A DNA stretch of 64,000 nucleotides. Origin: G963556115 sp963675945. Its GTDB lineage: Bacteria; Planctomycetota; SZUA-567. Location of the stretch: contig OY780932.1 of assembly GCA_963675945.1 (NCBI GenBank), positions 3,534,001 through 3,598,000 of the forward strand. Direction: 5' to 3'. Made by a program: the position numbers and the translations under genes. Of the stretch, positions 46,249 through 54,381 are shown piece by piece; position 1 is the first letter of the stretch, and every line of letters starts with the position of its first letter. The notes beneath the pieces were generated by a model, which was not told the origin of the DNA, made no database searches, and saw only the letters and a list, made by a program, of their open reading frames with translations.

Positions 46249-47070
46249 CTAAAGATAAAGCTTGCCTACAGCCTTATTCAGTTCCATCTCGGTAGTATTG
46301 CTCATATCAAGTTTTGCCTTCCATGCTTGCTCCATACTATTGATATGAAGCGCCTTTTCCGGACAGACATAAACACAACCCAGGCAGGCAATACACTTAG
46401 CAGCATCAGCTTCCCCGGAAACAAAATCCATGGCTCCGGTCGGACAGACAAATTCACACTGCCCACACCGACTGCATTCTCCACCGTCTCTGCTGGGAAG
46501 CTTGGTCAAGACCTTGAATCTATACGACTCAAAGAGATCCAACTGCTCCTCGCTAAACTTCCCCTTATCCAGTTCCCCAAGTACCCCTTCATCCTCTCCA
46601 CAAAACCTGTTATAAGTTGCTGTGACATACTCTTGCGCCAACACTTCCTCTCTAATATCCGGTCGCTCCGGAAATGCTCTCCAGCCCCCCAAGTTGTATG
46701 TATGCTTACCTGGAAACTCTGCAGAAGAGACTGGAATAAAACCCTGCTTGCGAAGAATCTCGGCAGTCGAGTAATGCGCCGGATGGATCATAAATCCGCC
46801 ATAGGTAAAGAACATCCCACACATCCTTCCGCCGCCAGGAATTGTTGCCAGCCAATCGCGCATAAGTCTCGGTGCTCGAAGTGAATGAATTGGAAAACCG
46901 AACACCAGCGCCTCATACCCGGATAATACAGCAGCAATCCCCCTATCCGCCTCACGTATTACCGGATATTTATCTGCCTCCACGCCGCGTGCCCTAAATT
47001 CAGCCCGTATTATCTCTGCCATTTTTTGAGTATTTCCGGTAGCCGAAAAATATACAATTGCAATCTTCAT
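46249..47070 (-). CDS. Flavodoxin-ferredoxin fusion (EFR1-type)
   Basis: A 273-residue electron-transfer protein. Residues 1-160 are a flavodoxin-like domain with the FMN phosphate loop YFSATGNTQKMA; GFPIHSLRAPR follows. The C-terminal part has two [4Fe-4S] motifs, CSRCGQCEFVCPTGA and CIACLGCVYVCPEKA. Such fusions pass electrons between FMN and clusters in anaerobes, but the partner is unknown. The ATG at 47070 has AGGAGGG upstream; a TTG further up is rejected. It is second in a two-gene unit after the MarR gene, with a 12-bp palindrome in the spacer. Confidence 0.88.
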   Translation of the reverse strand: MKIAIVYFSATGNTQKMAEIIRAEFRARGVEADKYPVIREADRGIAAVLSGYEALVFGFPIHSLRAPRLMRDWLATIPGGGRMCGMFFTYGGFMIHPAHYSTAEILRKQGFIPVSSAEFPGKHTYNLGGWRAFPERPDIREEVLAQEYVTATYNRFCGEDEGVLGELDKGKFSEEQLDLFESYRFKVLTKLPSRDGGECSRCGQCEFVCPTGAMDFVSGEADAAKCIACLGCVYVCPEKALHINSMEQAWKAKLDMSNTTEMELNKAVGKLYL

Positions 47071-47093
47071 ATCCGCCCTCCTGTACAACGCCT

Positions 47094-47122
47094 GGATATT
47101 GTTAGCAATACTAACAATATCC
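47094..47122. promoter_or_regulatory. 12-bp palindrome between marR and the flavodoxin gene
   Basis: GGATATTGTTAG, spacer CAATA, CTAACAATATCC: perfect 12-bp arms. It lies 12 bp past the marR stop and 24 bp before the next start. The core GTTAG/CTAAC also occurs as GTTACTAAC upstream of marR, so it is a candidate MarR operator; alternatively it is an attenuating hairpin. Confidence 0.6.
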
Positions 47123-47133
47123 TTAAAAAAATA

Positions 47134-47604
47134 TCACCTATTGTTATTTATAAAATGCTGCTCAAATCTGAGCAGTTGGTTAAAAGTATCAGAGAAAAGC
47201 TTGAGCTTCGCCGCGGTATCATCTTTAAAATAATCTTTGAATACTTGAAACATATGCTGGTGATGCTTTTCATGATAAACACAAGCAGTCTTGCCGTCCT
47301 CGGTCAGCCATAAGGTCACAGCTTTGCGATCAACAGGATTTACTGCTTTACGCACAAAACCCTTCCGACTGAGTATCCTTATACGCTCGGATAGAGTAGG
47401 TTTAGAGATCTGAAGAATCTCTGCAAGCTGCGTTATCCCTATCCCTTCACGCTCACCGATAATGACCACAGTATGAATCTCTGCCGGAAATAAGCGTTGC
47501 TCAGTACCGAAATACACGCCCTCCTTATGGTTTTCATTGACCGAACCCACATACTTCATCAATACTTCCAGCATACTTTCAAAAGCAACTCTTTCTTCAT
47601 CCAT
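47134..47604 (-). CDS. MarR family transcriptional regulator
   Basis: A 156-residue winged-helix regulator. The recognition region is ITQLAEILQISKPTLSERIRIL, followed by the wing (KGFVRKAVNPVDRKAVTLWLTEDG) and C-terminal dimerisation helices. MarR proteins usually repress adjacent genes until a small ligand or oxidant binds. It is the first gene of a unit with the flavodoxin-ferredoxin gene. The ATG at 47604 lies only six bases from the -10 element, so the transcript may be leaderless; a TTG two codons earlier is less likely. Confidence 0.92.
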   Translation of the reverse strand: MDEERVAFESMLEVLMKYVGSVNENHKEGVYFGTEQRLFPAEIHTVVIIGEREGIGITQLAEILQISKPTLSERIRILSRKGFVRKAVNPVDRKAVTLWLTEDGKTACVYHEKHHQHMFQVFKDYFKDDTAAKLKLFSDTFNQLLRFEQHFINNNR

Positions 47605-47609
47605 GCCCA

Positions 47610-47638
47610 ATTATAAGGGTTACTAACAAATATTTCAA
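47610..47638 (-). promoter_or_regulatory. marR promoter with operator in the spacer
   Basis: On the minus strand TTGAAA (47633-47638), a 17-bp spacer and a perfect TATAAT (47610-47615). The spacer contains GTTAGTAAC (47619-47627), an inverted repeat resembling half of the palindrome at 47094-47122. The expected transcription start coincides with the A of the marR ATG, predicting leaderless mRNA and autorepression. Confidence 0.6.
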
Positions 47639-47803
47639 CTAAAACTTTGAGTACCTGCCATAATAATTCCATATTTTACCACCAACCCTCTAACACTACA
47701 CCTACTTCCATGCAACTTCCTCTGCTCTAACCCTGCTCGCCCATCCTTCCGAAAGCTAAGGCTAAATCAAATCTCGCATATTCCCGACAAATACATATTA
47801 AAC

Positions 47804-47829
47804 AGGCTTTCTCCAATTGGAGAAAGCCT
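47804..47829 (-). terminator. Terminator after the PiT phosphate transporter gene
   Basis: AGGCTTTCTCC and GGAGAAAGCCT form an 11-bp perfect stem with an AATT loop, followed on the minus strand by TGTTTAATATG. It lies 35 bp past the stop at 47864. Confidence 0.75.
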
Positions 47830-47863
47830 ATCAAAAGACGACCTAAACTACAACTAATTTAGA

Positions 47864-49387
47864 TTATTTCACGATCAAGGCATGCAATACTTCATAGATT
47901 ACAGTAGTAACAAGTGCCGATACCGGAATAGTCACCAACCAGCCGACAGCAATCTTTGCCAGAGTAGCGAGTTTGACATGCCCTCTACCCTGAGCCAAAC
48001 CAGAACCCACAACCGCACCCGTAGCCGCATGCGTAGTACTTACGGGAATACCCATCGCTGACGCACCCACCACACTGGTTGCAACCGAGAAGTCAACACA
48101 GAAACCACGTGAATTATTAATGGTTGTCACCTTCTCACCGAGAGTCCTCATTACGCGCTGGCCGAGTAAGGTAATACCGGTAGCCATACCCACACCCCCC
48201 AAGAGCAGGATCCAGATCGGCATATTGGTAGAGAACATATCAGGAATACCGCCGGATTTAACCACCAGATAGATTGCAAGCACCGGCGAGATACTGTTTG
48301 CTACATCGTTAGAACCGATAGCAAACGCGACATAACAACTGGTACCGATCTGCAGATTCTTAAAAGCACGCTGCGCCCCTTCGGTAGTATCATCCGCACG
48401 TTTGAGCCAACCTTTGATCAGACGCTTGAAGAGAAGATAGAAAGGGATAAACATAATCAACGCAATCAGTGCCACGTGCCATCTTGACAGATAGAGAATA
48501 GCTGGCAGCTTTCCTGTTGCCAACACCTGCAGCTGCTGCATCGCATCATTTGCCTTAGCCGTTGATTTATAGAATGAGTTCAGAAGATCACCTAATTTTT
48601 CATCATCGCCATAATTCATCGTTTTCAGATTATCACTGATCTGAGCAGAAATTTCAGCCATCTCGTCAGAAGCCTGTTTGAGCTGATTTATCTTTGACAG
48701 CTCTCTATCCTTACGCTCTTCTCTGGACATATCTTCAACAAAGCACTTATGCGCATCAATGCCGATCGACTGCTTGAGCTGGGTAAGGGTGAAGAGCGCA
48801 TAAATTCCTGCGCAAAGCATGATACTCACCACAATCGGCAGCCATTTCCGCATTCGTCCCAATACGCCTAACCCCTGCCCTATCAGTTTCTTCTCGATAA
48901 ATGAACACATAATGATCGAGAGCATACCGGCAATCAATGGCGATAGTATCCACCCCAAAACAATAACCCCAAGAGCTTCCCAAGGAGCCGCACTCCACCC
49001 TCCAAGAATTATCGCAATACCGGTAAGACTACCAACGATGGCCTGTGACGAACTGACCGGAAGCGCAGTAAGGGTCGATGCCAATACAAATATGCCGGAA
49101 GCGAAGAGTACCGAGATCATCGCAACAACATAATTACTACTATCACTAAATTTGTCAGGAGGAACCAAACCGGTTACCAACTTTGTCGCAACGTGTCCAC
49201 CAAGTAATAACGCTCCTGAGAATGTAACCACACTAGCAATGGCGATAGCAAGTTTCATCTTCAAAGCTTTTGAACCAACCGCAGATGCAAAGGCATTAGC
49301 CACATCATTCGCACCATTGTTGAAAGCCATGAAAAATGCACCAATACTACCTACAATTATAAACAACAAACCATGTTCAAGTTCCAT
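47864..49387 (-). CDS. pit: PiT family inorganic phosphate transporter
   Basis: A low-affinity phosphate:cation symporter of 507 residues. The family's duplicated signature occurs near the N-terminus (NNGANDVANAFASAVGS) and again after the middle (AIGSNDVANSISPVLA). Two blocks of membrane helices flank a long hydrophilic central loop with coiled-coil character (about 220-300, rich in Lys, Glu and Gln). The ATG at 49387 has GGGAGGG upstream; a longer frame from 49426 is not preferred. No phoU-like gene adjoins, although one often does. Confidence 0.93.
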   Translation of the reverse strand: MELEHGLLFIIVGSIGAFFMAFNNGANDVANAFASAVGSKALKMKLAIAIASVVTFSGALLLGGHVATKLVTGLVPPDKFSDSSNYVVAMISVLFASGIFVLASTLTALPVSSSQAIVGSLTGIAIILGGWSAAPWEALGVIVLGWILSPLIAGMLSIIMCSFIEKKLIGQGLGVLGRMRKWLPIVVSIMLCAGIYALFTLTQLKQSIGIDAHKCFVEDMSREERKDRELSKINQLKQASDEMAEISAQISDNLKTMNYGDDEKLGDLLNSFYKSTAKANDAMQQLQVLATGKLPAILYLSRWHVALIALIMFIPFYLLFKRLIKGWLKRADDTTEGAQRAFKNLQIGTSCYVAFAIGSNDVANSISPVLAIYLVVKSGGIPDMFSTNMPIWILLLGGVGMATGITLLGQRVMRTLGEKVTTINNSRGFCVDFSVATSVVGASAMGIPVSTTHAATGAVVGSGLAQGRGHVKLATLAKIAVGWLVTIPVSALVTTVIYEVLHALIVK

Positions 49388-49526
49388 AAACCCTCCCGTA
49401 TTAGCTTGTAGTAAGAATACGCACAAATAAGCAAAACAGTACGGCTATTATAAACATATACAAAAAAAAGTAATGTTAGAAAATTGTTATTATAACACCA
49501 TAAATAATTATAAGTTAATATACAAT

Positions 49527-49560
49527 AAATAAGGCTGCCCTTTGGCGGGCAGCCTTATTT
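49527..49560 (-). terminator. Terminator after the ORP-like gene set
   Basis: AAATAAGGCTGCCC (49527-49540) pairs exactly with 49547-49560 around a 6-nt loop; a T-rich stretch follows on the minus strand. It separates the ORP-like cluster from pit. Confidence 0.8.
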
Positions 49561-49590
49561 ATAAGTTCCATAACATTGTTATTATTATTC

Positions 49591-49929
49591 TTAATGATCA
49601 CACATATTGGTTCCAGATACCAGCGTCCCTGCAGACCAGGATTCCACAAGTTCTTCTGGAGTCAACGCCGGAGCACCGACTACAACGTTGATACCTCTCT
49701 CAATAAATAAGGTCTGCGCTCTCTGCCCCATACCTCCGGCAATGATCAACTCAACACCCATTTCTCCAAGCCACTTAGGAAGCAGCCCTGGTTCATGTGG
49801 CGGCGCATCAACATCATTCCTACCGGATATACTCTTCTCTGCTTCATCAAACTCAATAATTGCAAACTGCGCACAATGCCCAAAGTGCATAGTCAATCTA
49901 CCTTCAGCCAACGGAATAGCTATTTTCAT
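49591..49929 (-). CDS. NifX/MTH1175-like iron-molybdenum cluster-binding protein (ORP-like)
   Basis: A 112-residue protein of the dinitrogenase iron-molybdenum cofactor-binding (NifB/NifX) superfamily. KIAIPLAEGRLTMHFGHCAQFAI and LIIAGGMGQRAQTLF are the family blocks, with the HFGHC motif thought to contact the metal cluster. In Desulfovibrio, orange protein (ORP) of this family binds a molybdenum-copper cluster. It is the last of five genes in the cluster. GGAGATT precedes the ATG. Confidence 0.85.
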   Translation of the reverse strand: MKIAIPLAEGRLTMHFGHCAQFAIIEFDEAEKSISGRNDVDAPPHEPGLLPKWLGEMGVELIIAGGMGQRAQTLFIERGINVVVGAPALTPEELVESWSAGTLVSGTNMCDH

Positions 49930-49987
49930 CAAAATCTCCTCTTATTTCATTTATACTAATATCTCTATTTCTACCACGACCACACTA

Positions 49988-50854
49988 TTATATATCAGCC
50001 ACGATGTTTTTCCAGAGAATTCTTATATCTTCAGCCGCTGGAGACTCAGTCTCGACCACAGCTTTTCTCTGAATCTGAGCCTTGGTCACCGAAGTATCAT
50101 ACCTCACCCTCCCCGCCAGAGTCGCTCCCAGTTCCTGAGCCGTCTGCTCTATAGCTGCGGTCATATCTGCATTCAGATCCCACTTATTGACACATACTGC
50201 AGCGGAAATTTCAAAGTGTCTGGCGAGTTTTAATACCCGCTTCATATCATGCGCTCCGGATACGGTAGGCTCAGTTACCACCAGCACCTTACTCGCACCG
50301 GTAAGCGAAGCTATTACCGGGCAGCCTATTCCCGGAGGTCCATCAATAATAATCAACGACACACCATTCTCCGTCGCTAATTTCTGCGCATTCTTTCTTA
50401 CAGTTGATACCAGCTTACCCGAATTCTCCGCCGCAACTCCGAGCTTGGCATGTGCCATATCGCCTCGACGCGTCTTCGATAACATCCACTCCCCGCAGAG
50501 TCTATTCTCAAAGCGTATCGCTTGAGATGGGCAGAACTGTACGCATACGCCGCATCCCTCACAGTTATTCGGGTCTATTACATACCTTCCCTGCGGAGTC
50601 TCTTTAATCGCCTCAAACCTACAGTATTCAGCACATAAGCCACAACCACTGCAAGCGTCATTATCAATACTGGCTAGCTTTCCGCTGTAAAACTCCTCGC
50701 GTTTCACCTCTTCCGGTTCAAGCACCAGGTGCAGATCAGCTGCATCAACATCACAATCAGCAACGATAGCGCTCTCTGCCAAAACGGCAAATGACGCGGT
50801 AACACTAGTCTTTCCGGTTCCGCCCTTGCCACTTATCACTACCAACTCTTTCAT
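49988..50854 (-). CDS. MinD/Mrp-type ATPase with ferredoxin insert (1)
   Basis: A 288-residue P-loop ATPase of the MinD/Mrp group. SGKGGTGKTS is the deviant Walker A, and IIDGPPGIGCPVIA is Walker B. Inserted at about 65-120 are two [4Fe-4S] motifs, CSGCGLCAEYC and CEGCGVCVQFC. In Desulfovibrio such ATPases belong to the ORP complex, where they are linked to cell-division placement; related ones are suggested to load metal clusters. Start at 50854 overlaps the stop of the upstream ATPase by four bases (ATGA). Confidence 0.9.
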   Translation of the reverse strand: MKELVVISGKGGTGKTSVTASFAVLAESAIVADCDVDAADLHLVLEPEEVKREEFYSGKLASIDNDACSGCGLCAEYCRFEAIKETPQGRYVIDPNNCEGCGVCVQFCPSQAIRFENRLCGEWMLSKTRRGDMAHAKLGVAAENSGKLVSTVRKNAQKLATENGVSLIIIDGPPGIGCPVIASLTGASKVLVVTEPTVSGAHDMKRVLKLARHFEISAAVCVNKWDLNADMTAAIEQTAQELGATLAGRVRYDTSVTKAQIQRKAVVETESPAAEDIRILWKNIVADI

Positions 50855-51699
50855 TTGTGCCCACCTTTATAATCTGCCATAATCGAATCCATTATTCCGG
50901 CAAAGAGTTCTTTATATCCCGGCACACTCTCGACTATGGACTCACCCCGGGAATACGCCTCAGCCACAGCCCGGTCATTGGGAATCTCCAGAAGGACAGA
51001 AATATTCTCACGTTCACAATACCTCTGTACTCTATCATCACCTACCCCAACCCGGTTGACAATTACTCCAAAAGGCAGCCCAAGTTCCCGCACCATATCA
51101 ACAGCGAGGGTAAGATCATTCAAACCGAAGGGTGTCGGCTCGGTTACCAGTACAACATAATCCACTTCTCCCAGAGTTGCCACAACCGGGCAAGTAGTCC
51201 CCGGAGGAGCATCCAGAATAACCAATCCATCCTCCGGGATTTTCTGCTTCAACGCCCGAATCAGCGGCGGCGCCATGGCCACTCCGACATCGATACAACC
51301 CTGAAACAACCGTATATTACCCGAACTGAACTCGGAAATTAACCCTATCCGGTTCTCGACCTCAGTAATCGCACCCTGAGGGCAGAGACGCGCACAACCG
51401 CCGCACCCATGACACATCTCAGAAAACACCAAGGGCTTGGTACCAAAGGTAACAATCGCATTGAACTGACAGAACCGCCCACACGCACCACAGCCGTTAC
51501 ACTTATCCGGATCAACCTTGGGTATCAGGGTGTTAACAACTTCTTCGCCTATGAGCTTCGGATCAAGAAAGAGTCGGCTATTGGGCTCTTCCACATCACA
51601 ATCAAGGAGTACCACCGGAGAATCAAGCGCCTGCGCTATATTAACCGACAAGGTTGTCTTGCCGGTTCCGCCCTTACCCGAGGCAATAGCAATCTTCAT
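50851..51699 (-). CDS. MinD/Mrp-type ATPase with ferredoxin insert (2)
   Basis: A 282-residue paralogue of the neighbouring ATPase. ASGKGGTGKTTLSVN is the P-loop, ILDAPPGTTCPVVA is Walker B, and CNGCGACGRFCQ and CHGCGGCARLCPQGA are the inserted ferredoxin motifs. The two probably form a heterodimer, as each dimer in this family shares the nucleotide sites. The ATG at 51699 has AGGAGAGG upstream. It is translationally coupled to the next ATPase gene. Confidence 0.9.
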   Translation of the reverse strand: MKIAIASGKGGTGKTTLSVNIAQALDSPVVLLDCDVEEPNSRLFLDPKLIGEEVVNTLIPKVDPDKCNGCGACGRFCQFNAIVTFGTKPLVFSEMCHGCGGCARLCPQGAITEVENRIGLISEFSSGNIRLFQGCIDVGVAMAPPLIRALKQKIPEDGLVILDAPPGTTCPVVATLGEVDYVVLVTEPTPFGLNDLTLAVDMVRELGLPFGVIVNRVGVGDDRVQRYCERENISVLLEIPNDRAVAEAYSRGESIVESVPGYKELFAGIMDSIMADYKGGHK

Positions 51700-51718
51700 A
51701 AATCTATCCTCTCCTGGC

Positions 51719-52081
51719 TTATACCCAGTGTCCCTCAACATCAGCCCCTTGGCTCTCTTTCAAATCACCATTCTTATACTGCTCCAGCATAGACTGCACA
51801 GTACCAGTAGCGTTGCAATACACTATAATACCGGCTGCCGACAAAGCCGCAAAAGCCTTTGGCCCACAGTGTCCGGTAATTACCGCCTTGGCGCCGGTGT
51901 TGAAGACATTCTGCGCCGCTTGAATTCCCGCCCCCTGCGCCGCATCAAGATTCTGTTTGTTATCAATCACCTCAAAATCACCACTCTCGGTATCAAAGAG
52001 GATAAACATTGCAGCCCTGCCAAAACGCGAATCTATCTCGGACTCAAGTGTTCTTCCAGTACTGGTCAATATAATCTTCAT
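51719..52081 (-). CDS. NifX/NifB-like cluster-binding protein (2)
   Basis: A 120-residue member of the NifB/NifX family. KIILTSTGRTLESEIDSRFGRAAMFILFD and VITGHCGPKAFAAL are the family blocks; the latter puts Cys in a GHCG motif that may contact a metal cluster. The ATG at 52081 has AAGGAA upstream. It lies 19 bp before the ATPase start and is co-transcribed. Confidence 0.86.
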   Translation of the reverse strand: MKIILTSTGRTLESEIDSRFGRAAMFILFDTESGDFEVIDNKQNLDAAQGAGIQAAQNVFNTGAKAVITGHCGPKAFAALSAAGIIVYCNATGTVQSMLEQYKNGDLKESQGADVEGHWV

Positions 52082-52146
52082 AATTATTCCTTTATCAATT
52101 ATCAATAAAACTCAAAAATATTTTACAAATTCTCAATATTAAAATG

Positions 52147-52740
52147 TCACTCTTGTTTCTCCGTGTCAGTAGGATCAGTATCATCCCGATCCTCCAAATT
52201 CTGTCGAAATCCCAATCCCAAACCCGCGCCACGGCCTAATCCACGTCCCAGACCATGACTTGAAGAATACTTTGTTCCCATTCTAAACCCCTCAGCACAA
52301 CCCCAGCCCATGCCCGCCTGTCTGCCCAATCTTACGCCATTACGTCCATCAGCATTGATCCTGCCAAACCCTTGACCCTTTCCCCGTCTCTGCCGCCGAC
52401 AGCATCCCGGCATAAGATACTCTTCCCTATTCAGCTCATTTTTGAGCCACATCTGGATTACTTCCTCTATTTCACCGGCAATAAAGGGTTGTACCGCAAT
52501 CCCCTTGAGCTCAAGCTGCGCCTGGATAATTTTCGAAATCGCCCCACAAACAAGCCGGCGAAGCTTTAACTCAACAAATTTTTCCACCAACTCAAAGAAA
52601 TTGCTCTGCGTGAGCTCGACCCGCTCCCGAGCCATAATCGCGTTATCCTCAACCGTCACCACCGTAATTTCAGTAGAAGTATCAAAGACCGGGGCTATCC
52701 TATTATTCTGGGTTGAGAATGCAACTAACTCTCTACTCAT
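52147..52740 (-). CDS. NifX-like protein with Gly/Arg-rich C-terminal tail (3)
   Basis: A 197-residue protein, first of the five-gene set behind the predicted sigma-54 promoter. The N-terminal 110 residues are a NifB/NifX-like domain (FSTQNNRIAPVFDTSTEI, LRRLVCGAISKIIQAQL). From about residue 112 come MPGCCRRQRRG and a long run rich in Gly, Arg, Leu and Met, ending in an acidic tail (DDTDPTDTE). The GCC pair may bind metal. The ATG at 52740 is preferred, because AGGAG lies at the right distance; the one at 52746 is too close. Confidence 0.8.
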   Translation of the reverse strand: MSRELVAFSTQNNRIAPVFDTSTEITVVTVEDNAIMARERVELTQSNFFELVEKFVELKLRRLVCGAISKIIQAQLELKGIAVQPFIAGEIEEVIQMWLKNELNREEYLMPGCCRRQRRGKGQGFGRINADGRNGVRLGRQAGMGWGCAEGFRMGTKYSSSHGLGRGLGRGAGLGLGFRQNLEDRDDTDPTDTEKQE

Positions 52741-52942
52741 TTTCATTCTCCTGTATAAGAATCTCTAGTATTCCGCTCAGGCAATAACCTACCTTTCCTC
52801 AGTCCTACCCGCTTAGCAATACTTATGCAATTCAACTATCAATTGTTGTACCAGTTTCAAATCTCATATTTTATAAACCGCTATCACCCTGTAATAGCAC
52901 AAGTAATAATATAGTTCCGTACTTGTCAGCAATCGCTTTCAG

Positions 52943-52958
52943 TGCAAAACTGCAACCA
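52943..52958 (-). promoter_or_regulatory. Predicted sigma-54 promoter of the ORP-like operon
   Basis: Minus strand TGGTTGCAGTTTTGCA: GG at -24 and GC at -12 with exactly ten bases between, and TTGCA at -12 as in the consensus. It lies about 190 bp upstream of the first gene and 68 bp beyond the stop of the sigma-54 activator gene. Confidence 0.6.
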
Positions 52959-52967
52959 TATATATGC

Positions 52968-52993
52968 GATAGAGTAGCAAACGCTACTCTATC
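52968..52993 (-). terminator. Hairpin between the activator gene and the sigma-54 promoter
   Basis: GATAGAGTAGC and GCTACTCTATC form an 11-bp perfect stem with an AAAC loop, 33 bp beyond the activator stop. It could end that transcript or be an activator-binding site; no T run follows, so both remain open. Confidence 0.5.
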
Positions 52994-53025
52994 ACCAATT
53001 ATTAACTTTATCCCCCTAATAGTTA

Positions 53026-54381
53026 TTACCGACTCCTTCCATCCTTATCCGGCAGTTCAATACCCCATTTTTTAATCTTCCGAAACAAGGTAGATTTATG
53101 CATCCCCAACTCTTTTGCGGTAGCCAGACGATTGTAATTGTTCCGTTTCAAAGCGTCCAAGATCTCCTGTTCTTCGACAATCTGCCGCGCCCTTGAGCGT
53201 TCAACTCCGGATTCTGACGCCATACGGCTTGAATTACCGCGTAACCCGAACTCCTCCGGCAGATGTTCAATACAAATCAACTCTGAAGTACATAAGATAA
53301 AGGCGCGCTCTATAACATTCTCCAGCTCACGGATATTACCCGGCCAGTCATACGCCACCAACAACGACAACGCCTCAACCTCAATCCCCAAAACACTCTT
53401 CTGCATCAGCAGGTTAAACTTATCAATAAACTTCTCGACCAGCAAGGGTATATCCTCCTTGCGCTCGCAGAGAGCCGGAAGTTCCAGTTTAGCGACATTT
53501 ATCCGATAATACAGATCCTCTCTGAACTCGCCGTTGGCAACCATCGCCTTCAGATCCCGGTGGGTAGCAGCGATTATTCTGACATCCGCCTCTTCCGATT
53601 CAACCGAACCCAGCGGTTCATAGACCCTCTCTTGAATTACTCTGAGCAGGCGCACTTGCATCGCCTGACTTATCTCGCCTATCTCATCCAGAAATAGCGT
53701 CCCTCCCTTGGCTAGAGCAAAGCGCCCCAGTTTATCCCTATTGGCCCCGGTAAAGGCTCCGGCTTTATAGCCGAACAACTCCGACTCCAGCAGAGTATCC
53801 GGCAGCGCTCCACAATTGATCGCCACAAATGGCGCTCCCGCCTGCTCGCTCTGCTCGTGAATTGTACGTGCCAGCACCTCCTTACCAGTACCGGTATCTC
53901 CCTGAATAAGTACGGTACTCCTACTACGCGCCACCGCCGGAATAATCTCGAATAATCTCTTCATCCGCGAACTATGACTGACAAAATCACCTAGCGAACA
54001 ACGCTCTGACAATTCCGCATACAGCGCCACAACCTCAGACAGATCCCGAAAACTCTCGACCCCACCGATGATATTCCCCTCCCCATCCCGGAGTACAGCC
54101 GCCGAAATACTAATCGGAATTCTCTCCCCTTCTGCACTTATAAAATAAGCCGAAACTCCTATAACCGGCTTGCCATTCTTGATTGTCTGCCGTAACGGAC
54201 ATAACTCCCCACAGAGGCTTGAGCGGAATACCTCCGAGCATAAACGCCCCAATGCCTCCTCCCGGGTAATACCGGTTATCTCCTGGGCAGAACGGTTAAT
54301 AGAAGTGATCCGCCATTCCTTATCTACAGTAAAGACCCCATCCGATATACTCTCCAGTATCGCTTCGGTCGTAATATCCAT
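53026..54381 (-). CDS. Sigma-54 enhancer-binding activator with PAS domain
   Basis: A 451-residue NtrC-like activator. An N-terminal PAS domain (1-120) has a cysteine trio, Cys48, Cys57 and Cys61, that could sense redox or bind a cluster. The AAA+ domain has Walker A GDTGTGKE (161-168), the sigma-54-contacting GAFTGA (208-213) and Walker B LFLDEIG (229-235). A Fis-type helix-turn-helix closes it (NNYNRLATAKELGMHKSTLFRKI). There is no receiver domain. It lies directly upstream of the ORP-like operon and its predicted sigma-54 promoter, as in Desulfovibrio, where a sigma-54 regulator controls the orp operons. AAGGAGG precedes the ATG. Confidence 0.93.
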   Translation of the reverse strand: MDITTEAILESISDGVFTVDKEWRITSINRSAQEITGITREEALGRLCSEVFRSSLCGELCPLRQTIKNGKPVIGVSAYFISAEGERIPISISAAVLRDGEGNIIGGVESFRDLSEVVALYAELSERCSLGDFVSHSSRMKRLFEIIPAVARSRSTVLIQGDTGTGKEVLARTIHEQSEQAGAPFVAINCGALPDTLLESELFGYKAGAFTGANRDKLGRFALAKGGTLFLDEIGEISQAMQVRLLRVIQERVYEPLGSVESEEADVRIIAATHRDLKAMVANGEFREDLYYRINVAKLELPALCERKEDIPLLVEKFIDKFNLLMQKSVLGIEVEALSLLVAYDWPGNIRELENVIERAFILCTSELICIEHLPEEFGLRGNSSRMASESGVERSRARQIVEEQEILDALKRNNYNRLATAKELGMHKSTLFRKIKKWGIELPDKDGRSR

